Origin: Sulfitobacter noctilucae
GTDB taxonomy: Bacteria; Pseudomonadota; Alphaproteobacteria; Rhodobacterales; Rhodobacteraceae
DNA length: 64,000 nt
Reading direction: 5' to 3'
Assembly: GCF_000622365.1 (NCBI RefSeq)
Contig: NZ_JASC01000013.1
Location: 558,001 to 622,000, forward strand
Part shown: positions 59,625-64,000 of the stretch, piece after piece
Layout: each line of letters opens with the position of its first letter
How positions within the stretch are numbered: position 1 is the stretch's first letter
The notes under the pieces: model-generated
Told to the model about the DNA's origin: nothing
The model's database searches: none
What the model saw: only the letters and a program-made list of their open reading frames with translations
Position numbers and translations under genes: made by a program

Positions 59625-61673
59625 TTAGCCCTTCATTCGGTCCCAGTAGCGCAAAGCGCGACAGGATTTTACAAAAGCATCGGCATTATTCAGTTCGATC
59701 AAACCTTCATCCGATTTGCCAGACAGGCCTGCCGCATCGAACAGCGGCTGGGCCGCATTGGTAAAGCCGATGAACTTGGCGTGTGCATAGGCGTCGCTGA
59801 GGAAATCCTTGGCGGGTTTCATCGCCGCAACAGACTTTGCCATGTCGTCGGACAGAACAATCGCAACCGCGTCGTAGACAACTGAAGGACCGCCATCAAT
59901 CTTCTCGTCTGCTGGTTTCACACTGCCATCTGACAACTTTGCACCTTGAATATGCGGTGCGATGATTTCAGTCATAGCGCCTTCCTCTTTGAATGCGCTT
60001 TCAAGGGCGCTGATCAGGTCGGCATCCGCACCGTCACAGATAAAGATGCCCAACTTGCGTCCGGCAAAGCTGTTTGGGCCATTCTTGAGAATGCTGAGCG
60101 CATCGGAGGGTGCCACATCAATCGGCTCGCGCGCAGGGGTTGCCGCCTTTGGCATGTCTGTGATCCCGAGCCCCTTGGCCACCGCAGAGGCCAGATCGTC
60201 ATGCACATTCATCAAATGGCTCAGCATCCGCAGCCGGATTTCTTCACGCTCGACCTTGGACAGTTCAAAGGTATAGGCGGCAGCGATGTGATCACGCTCC
60301 GTATCCGTCTGACTGATATAGAACTGCCGTGCCTGACTGTAGTGATCCGCAAAAGTTTCCGAGCGGGTCCGCTGTTTTTCACCAGCGACGTTTTCTGGAT
60401 AGCTGTTAAAGCCCACATCAGGATTTTCACGCGGCCCTGCATCTTCGCTCCAGCTGTTTGGCTCGTAGTTCACGCGCCCTTTGGGGTTGTGCATCGCCAT
60501 GTGACCGTCTTGCTGGAAGTGCCGCATGGGGCACTTCGGCGCGTTGATTGGAATATGGGTAAAGTTCGGACCACCAAGGCGTTTGGTTTGGGTGTCGAGG
60601 TAGGAAAAGTTGCGGCCCTGCAGCAGAGGGTCATTAGTAAAATCAATGCCGCGCACAATATTCTGTGTGCAGAATGCAACCTGCTCGGTCTCGGCAAAGA
60701 AGTTCTCAACGTTGTTGTTAAGCGTCATGGTGCCGATGATCTGGACCGGAACGTCTTCTTCGGGGATCAGTTTGGTTGCGTCCAAGATGTCAAAGTCGAA
60801 GCTGTCCGCGAATTCATCGTCGAACACCTGAATGCCAAGATCCCACTGCGGATAGTCACCCGCGTCGATGGAATCCCACATGTCGCGGCGGTGGAAGTCC
60901 GGGTCCATGCCGTTGATTTTCAGCGCCTCATTCCAAACGACAGATTGCAGGCCTTGGCGGGGCTTCCAATGGAACTTCACGTAGTGAGATTTGCCTTCGG
61001 CGTTGACCAGCCGGAAGGTATGAACGCCGAACCCTTCCATGAACCGCAAAGAGCGGGGGATCGCACGATCCGACATCGCCCACAGCGTCATATGCGTGGC
61101 TTCCGGAGTCAATGAGATGAAGTCCCAGAAGTTGTCATGCGCTGATTGCGCCTGTGGAAAGCCGCGATCCGGCGCAGGTTTGACGGAATGGATCAGGTCG
61201 GGGAACTTGATCGCGTCCTGAATGAAGAAAACAGGGATGTTGTTGCCAACCAGATCCCAGTTACCTTCCTGAGTGTAGAACTTAACCGCAAAGCCGCGCA
61301 CATCGCGGGCCAGATCGGGCGAACCTGCACTGCCTGCAACAGTGGAGAAACGGGTGAAGACAGGGGTCTTTTCGCCCTCGCGCTGGAAGATATCGGCGCA
61401 GGAAAGCTCTGGAATGGCTTTGGTCAATTCAAACGTGCCATGGACGCCATAGCCGCGTGCATGCACAACCCGCTCCGGGATACGTTCGTGGTCAAAATGG
61501 AAAATTTTCTCGCGCAGAATATGGTCTTCAAGCAGAACCGGGCCGCGTGGTCCTGCAGTCAGCGAGTTCTGGCCGTCGGCAATCGGGCCGCCTTGGGCCG
61601 TGGTCATGGTCTGGTCGCGATCATCAGTCGTCTGGTGGGACGGGCCGCCTTTATCAAGTTCGGTCTTCTTCAT
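59625..61673 (-). CDS. katE: large-subunit (clade II) monofunctional catalase
   Basis: A 682-residue haem catalase of the HPII type. The catalytic His71 is in [11 protein letters not shown], the Asn in VGNNIPVFF, and the haem-ligand Tyr in [16 protein letters not shown]. After ~530 residues comes the extra flavodoxin/GATase-like domain ([14 protein letters not shown]) that marks large catalases. It breaks down hydrogen peroxide in the cytoplasm. GGGAGA precedes the ATG. An exact EcfG-type promoter lies about 180 bases upstream. Confidence 0.95.
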   Translation of the reverse strand: MKKTELDKGGPSHQTTDDRDQTMTTAQGGPIADGQNSLTAGPRGPVLLEDHILREKIFHFDHERIPERVVHARGYGVHGTFELTKAIPELSCADIFQREGEKTPVFTRFSTVAGSAGSPDLARDVRGFAVKFYTQEGNWDLVGNNIPVFFIQDAIKFPDLIHSVKPAPDRGFPQAQSAHDNFWDFISLTPEATHMTLWAMSDRAIPRSLRFMEGFGVHTFRLVNAEGKSHYVKFHWKPRQGLQSVVWNEALKINGMDPDFHRRDMWDSIDAGDYPQWDLGIQVFDDEFADSFDFDILDATKLIPEEDVPVQIIGTMTLNNNVENFFAETEQVAFCTQNIVRGIDFTNDPLLQGRNFSYLDTQTKRLGGPNFTHIPINAPKCPMRHFQQDGHMAMHNPKGRVNYEPNSWSEDAGPRENPDVGFNSYPENVAGEKQRTRSETFADHYSQARQFYISQTDTERDHIAAAYTFELSKVEREEIRLRMLSHLMNVHDDLASAVAKGLGITDMPKAATPAREPIDVAPSDALSILKNGPNSFAGRKLGIFICDGADADLISALESAFKEEGAMTEIIAPHIQGAKLSDGSVKPADEKIDGGPSVVYDAVAIVLSDDMAKSVAAMKPAKDFLSDAYAHAKFIGFTNAAQPLFDAAGLSGKSDEGLIELNNADAFVKSCRALRYWDRMKG

Positions 61674-62009
61674 GGTCTATCTCCCTTTGAGTACATTTAC
61701 CAAGTCGAGGGGGTGTCCAATCAATGCACATCGAAGGCGTACTCTTCGACGTTGCTATTCCTGAAGTGCCGGCCAAGAGCTTTGGGGTTGGTGTGTTTTA
61801 AGGTGGCGAGCACTGCGTGGAACTTCCGGGTCTGTGTGCTGATTGGTTGTTTCCAAACGTTGGCGCGGTGTCATCGGTTCCACAGGAAGACGGCGCAAAG
61901 AATAAAGTATTCATCACGGGCGGTTTAAACCTGCTGCAACGCCCTACATACTAAACCAGCGCAGGCTTGAAGCAGCCGGTTCGTATATCGACAAAAGAAA
62001 GTAGGCCGC
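61674..62009. other. catalase leader and divergent intergenic region
   Basis: 336 bases. It holds the EcfG-type site at 61856-61881 and a ~176-base untranslated leader before catalase. A 25-codon ORF that begins at 61731 on the minus strand has no RBS and is not claimed. No clear promoter for the YetF gene at 62010 is seen. Confidence 0.5.
61856..61881 (-). promoter_or_regulatory. EcfG-type promoter for catalase
   Basis: Minus strand: GGAAC (61881-61877), 17 bases, CGTT (61859-61856), exact consensus. The leader to the catalase ATG is ~176 bases, longer than at the other sites. Confidence 0.72.
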
Positions 62010-62528
62010 ATGTTTGTATCAGCTGAGGTTTTAGATATCATATTGAGGGCAGTGGTCCTATCCGCCACGGCCGTCATCTGGGTGGTTCTGGTTGTGCGGG
62101 TTGTCGGACTGCGCGCATTCTCAAAAATGACTGCATTCGACTTTGTGGTCACAGTTGCCACCGGGTCTTTGTTGGCCGGTGCCGCCCAGGCGACCTCATG
62201 GTCGGGGTATTTTCAGGCTTCCCTCGCCATAGCGAGCTTGCTCGGTGTCCAGTACATTGTGGCCCGCGTGCGCAAATCCTCTGACGCGTTTGAAAACGCC
62301 GTTCAGAATTCGCCGGTTCTGTTAATGCGGGACGGCGTGTTTATCAACGAGGCCCTTACCAAGACACGGGTCGCGAAAAGTGACCTGATCGCGAAATTGC
62401 GAGAGTCGAATGTACTGGAGTATTCGCAGGTACGGGCTGTTGTTCTTGAAACGACGGGAGATATTTCGGTTCTTCATGGCGAAAAACTACAAGAAAAGCT
62501 CTTGGATGGCGTGGAGCAGGTTGGGTAA
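62010..62528 (+). CDS. YetF/DUF421 membrane protein (second copy)
   Basis: A 172-residue protein with three N-terminal membrane helices (VVLSATAVIWVVLVVRVVGLRAFSKMTAFDFVVTVATGSLLAG) and a C-terminal domain with PVLLMRDGVFINEALTKTRV and AVVLETTGDISVL. Same layout as the copy at 49439-49993. Divergent from catalase across the region holding the EcfG-type site; that site reads only towards catalase. Confidence 0.85.
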   Translation: MFVSAEVLDIILRAVVLSATAVIWVVLVVRVVGLRAFSKMTAFDFVVTVATGSLLAGAAQATSWSGYFQASLAIASLLGVQYIVARVRKSSDAFENAVQNSPVLLMRDGVFINEALTKTRVAKSDLIAKLRESNVLEYSQVRAVVLETTGDISVLHGEKLQEKLLDGVEQVG

Positions 62529-62605
62529 GTCCTTGGAGGGACGCTGCACGGGCTGAGGTGGCCTCGGTAACTCACGATCGCTGCTATGCTCGGCAGCGGC
62601 GCACG

Positions 62606-62863
62606 TCAATCCTTGATAGCAATTCTATAAATCCCGGAGAAGGTGTCGGGGTCAACCACCTCCCCGCCCTTCTTGATATCTATCTTGCCTGCTTTCGCCA
62701 ATTCAGCGGCAACCTCTCGCATCGGCCCCATCAGCGGTCGCCATGTCCGTTCGTCAGCGCCACCAATATGCCTCGCAACTTCGGAAGGACAGATGGTCTT
62801 GTCCGGTCCGCGCTGCTTCGTGAGATCGAGCGTGGCGCGGATGAGCGTATCCCTGTCAGTCAT
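62606..62863 (-). CDS. DUF3253 protein
   Basis: An 85-residue soluble protein. KTICPSEVARHIGG, WRPLMGPMREVAAELAKAGKI and the C-terminal IKKGGEVVDPDTFSGIYRI fit DUF3253. The pattern suggests a small winged helix, but function is unknown. It converges with the YetF gene. Confidence 0.85.
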   Translation of the reverse strand: MTDRDTLIRATLDLTKQRGPDKTICPSEVARHIGGADERTWRPLMGPMREVAAELAKAGKIDIKKGGEVVDPDTFSGIYRIAIKD

Positions 62864-62973
62864 AAGCCGGATGATCTGCCTGGTGTTGGATGGGTAACCC
62901 TACACTTTGTGTAGGCGCGCGCGTATTCTTGCGCCCCGCGCAACGTTTTTCAATGACTTAGCCATGGTAATAA

Positions 62974-63012
62974 GCGGATAATTTTGCGCCACCTGAGCGC
63001 ATAATTTTGCGC
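62974..63012. repeat. two 16-base direct repeats, 23 bases apart
   Basis: GCGGATAATTTTGCGC and GCGCATAATTTTGCGC differ at one base and are spaced about two helical turns apart. The second is also a partial palindrome (GCGCA/TGCGC). Repeated short ends like this are seen in IS21-family elements, but no transposase is present. Confidence 0.6.
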
Positions 63013-63104
63013 TTATACCAAGTTGGCATGCCGGAACTGCTCATAGTCGCAAAGTAGCATCAAGCTCGTAGCCTTCTGCCTTTGCTTCTGTCGATATAGC
63101 GACG

Positions 63105-63142
63105 GTATTCCATCCACTATACCAGTATAGTGGGTGGAATAC
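63105..63142. repeat. 38-base near-perfect palindrome
   Basis: 18-base arms with a 2-base centre and one mismatch (GTATTCCATCCACTATAC and its partner). Could be a repressor operator, a recombination site or an RNA hairpin; no T run follows. Confidence 0.65.
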
Positions 63143-63219
63143 TTGAATATATCGCAAAAGCGTCATTGATCGGGCGGTACCGCAGGTAACCATTTTTAGC
63201 AGTAGTTTGACACGCAATT

Positions 63220-63257
63220 GCAGTTACAGACAAATCCGAAAAATTGTCTGTAACTGC
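63220..63257. repeat. 14-base perfect inverted repeat
   Basis: GCAGTTACAGACAA and TTGTCTGTAACTGC around a 10-base A-rich spacer. About 160 bases past the end of the DUF3320-type gene on the minus strand; not a typical terminator as no T run follows on either strand. Confidence 0.65.
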
Positions 63258-63418
63258 GCAGGGGCATCGATCACGTTAAGAGCCCAAAGAGGGCCGTACA
63301 ACGCGACGCTGTTGCTCATGTGTCTGCCAGAACCGTGAAATTGGTCGAGCCTCCTGATCGTGTTCGCTTTGGAAAGTTACAGATCGCAATCTCGATCTTC
63401 CTGTGGAGCTTCAGTGCT

Positions 63419-64000
63419 TCACATCGAAGCCGTTTCAGTCCGCCATTTCATACACGTTTCAAGATAGCTTCGACTGTCGGCTGTCAAACGCTGCAAGCCT
63501 GCCAGGCGCGATAGATCGCGCGCCGGGTCGTCGCTTTGTTCGAGCGTCTCTGCATTGGCGTCGTAAAGCCATGCAATTTCGGCGCGTGAGATGTCGCGGA
63601 TGCTACGATTAAGGTTAGCCTGGAACGGCACACGGTATGAGTGACTGCCCTTGCTCCATGCAAAATCGACGCCGTCCGCATTGTGAATATCAATGCACGC
63701 CAATGCCGCGCGCACCTGTTCAACGATACGTCGCCCAGTACGTTGCCATCCATGTTTTTGAGCGACACGCCGGGAAAGGAGCGTTATTGGAAGTGGTCCT
63801 TCGTTCTCGACGATATCCTCTATGAGACGTTCAAGGCGCGGGATGTAGGCCGCATCGTAGAATTGCTCCGGGTCCGGAGATAGATCTCCGAATTCCTTCG
63901 TTTCGCCTGCTTCTATTAAATCATGTTCCGGACGTTTAACGCCTGCAACAAGAGGTTCTTCGCGAGGTTCGAGTAAATCCATTATTGGATCAGGCACTTG
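63419..64000 (-). CDS. DUF3320-type helicase-related protein, C-terminal part (cut by window end)
   Basis: The frame is open to the window edge, so this is the last ~193 residues of a longer protein. AAYIPRLERLIEDIVENEGPLPITLLSRRVAQKHGWQRTGRRIVEQVRAAL matches the DUF3320 winged-helix-like domain found at the C-terminus of very large SF1-type helicase/nuclease proteins (DUF4011 group, often over 1500 residues), which occur in mobile or defence-related regions. The apparent GTG at 63997 is an internal codon. The helicase part cannot be seen here. Confidence 0.72.
   Translation of the reverse strand, partial: QVPDPIMDLLEPREEPLVAGVKRPEHDLIEAGETKEFGDLSPDPEQFYDAAYIPRLERLIEDIVENEGPLPITLLSRRVAQKHGWQRTGRRIVEQVRAALACIDIHNADGVDFAWSKGSHSYRVPFQANLNRSIRDISRAEIAWLYDANAETLEQSDDPARDLSRLAGLQRLTADSRSYLETCMKWRTETASM

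Larger units (their letters stand above)
62864..63418. other. 555-base palindrome-rich non-coding region
   Basis: No gene found. It contains a short palindrome (CCTACAC/GTGTAGG, 62899-62915), two near-identical 16-base direct repeats (62974-62989 and 62997-63012), a 38-base near-perfect palindrome (63105-63142) and a 14-base perfect inverted repeat (63220-63257). Such density is unlike every other gap in the window and may mark a junction with accessory DNA. Confidence 0.6.

Noticed and set aside
59946..61115. 389-codon plus-strand frame inside catalase
   Set aside because: Antisense shadow of a clear catalase; no domain or RBS.
61654..61731. 25-codon ORF in the catalase leader
   Set aside because: No RBS, and it overlaps the catalase start region; more likely chance.
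62974..63012. CRISPR-like repeats
   Set aside because: Only two copies of 16 bases with a 7-base gap; no array and no cas genes.
1..64000. tRNA or rRNA genes
   Set aside because: I saw no cloverleaf-like stretch with a GTTCRA-type T arm, nor rRNA sequence; a covariance-model scan would settle it.

Overview
The window looks like a stretch of chromosome from a Roseobacter-group alphaproteobacterium (Rhodobacteraceae, Sulfitobacter-like; genus is an inference from protein character only). It is GC-rich and densely coded, with many 4-base ATGA/GTGA overlaps. It carries a PhyR-NepR-EcfG general stress response (GSR) locus, an alphaproteobacterial direct-repeat LexA box, TRAP-TAXI transport, and stress-protein cassettes usual in this group. 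I found no rRNA, tRNA, CRISPR array or intact transposon.

Layout. 1-3.6 kb: nucleotide-sugar genes (end of rfbB, rfbD, rfbA; convergent manC). 3.7-6.7 kb: copper efflux pump copA and cueR behind a MerR-type promoter. 6.7-8.1 kb: FAH-family hydrolase and zeta-class GST isomerase. 8.1-13.2 kb (minus): a tightly overlapping operon joining a peptide-type ABC importer to a P1 self-processing aminopeptidase and an alpha/beta hydrolase; its likely binding protein sits apart at 15.4-16.9 kb. 13.5-20.9 kb: an HdeA-like secreted protein, an HDAC-family deacetylase, a small TIGR03643 protein, a YegD-like Hsp70, an M20 peptidase and a class V aminotransferase. 21-28.4 kb: FNT channel, YihY, a Crp/Fnr regulator, a degenerate receiver, then the GSR core (phyR, nepR, ecfG, HWE/HisKA_2 kinase) with small membrane proteins. 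28.4-32.2 kb: cupin-HTH regulator, gabT-like aminotransferase, FMN glutamate-synthase-like protein. 32.7-44.1 kb: TRAP-TAXI transporter, then a five-gene cluster (nitrilase, Orn/Lys/Arg-type decarboxylase, ATP-grasp, C45 Ntn acyltransferase, CaiB/BaiF CoA transferase) whose product I cannot name; this is the best candidate for an undescribed pathway. 44.1-53.1 kb: DJ-1/PfpI protein, pqiAABC transport system, MgtC, YetF, an FAD/NAD(P)-binding protein and an SOS-type Y-family polymerase. 53.5-56.8 kb: a second stress cassette. 57-61.7 kb: a C45 paralogue, PHB-depolymerase-type esterase, RHH regulator and large catalase. 62-64 kb: YetF, DUF3253, a 555-base palindrome-rich non-coding stretch and the C-terminus of a DUF3320-type protein that may mark an accessory region.

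How it fits together. The strongest network is the GSR. A GGAAC-N16/17-CGTT element, the known EcfG promoter form, lies upstream of nepR-ecfG, a DUF883 gene, the DJ-1/PfpI gene, the second stress cassette and catalase. Weaker matches precede phyR, the HdeA-like gene and a 49-residue membrane protein. In most cases it is 25-50 bases before the start codon. So the sigma factor, its anti-sigma factor, the anti-anti-sigma response regulator, a likely kinase and several targets all lie in one window.
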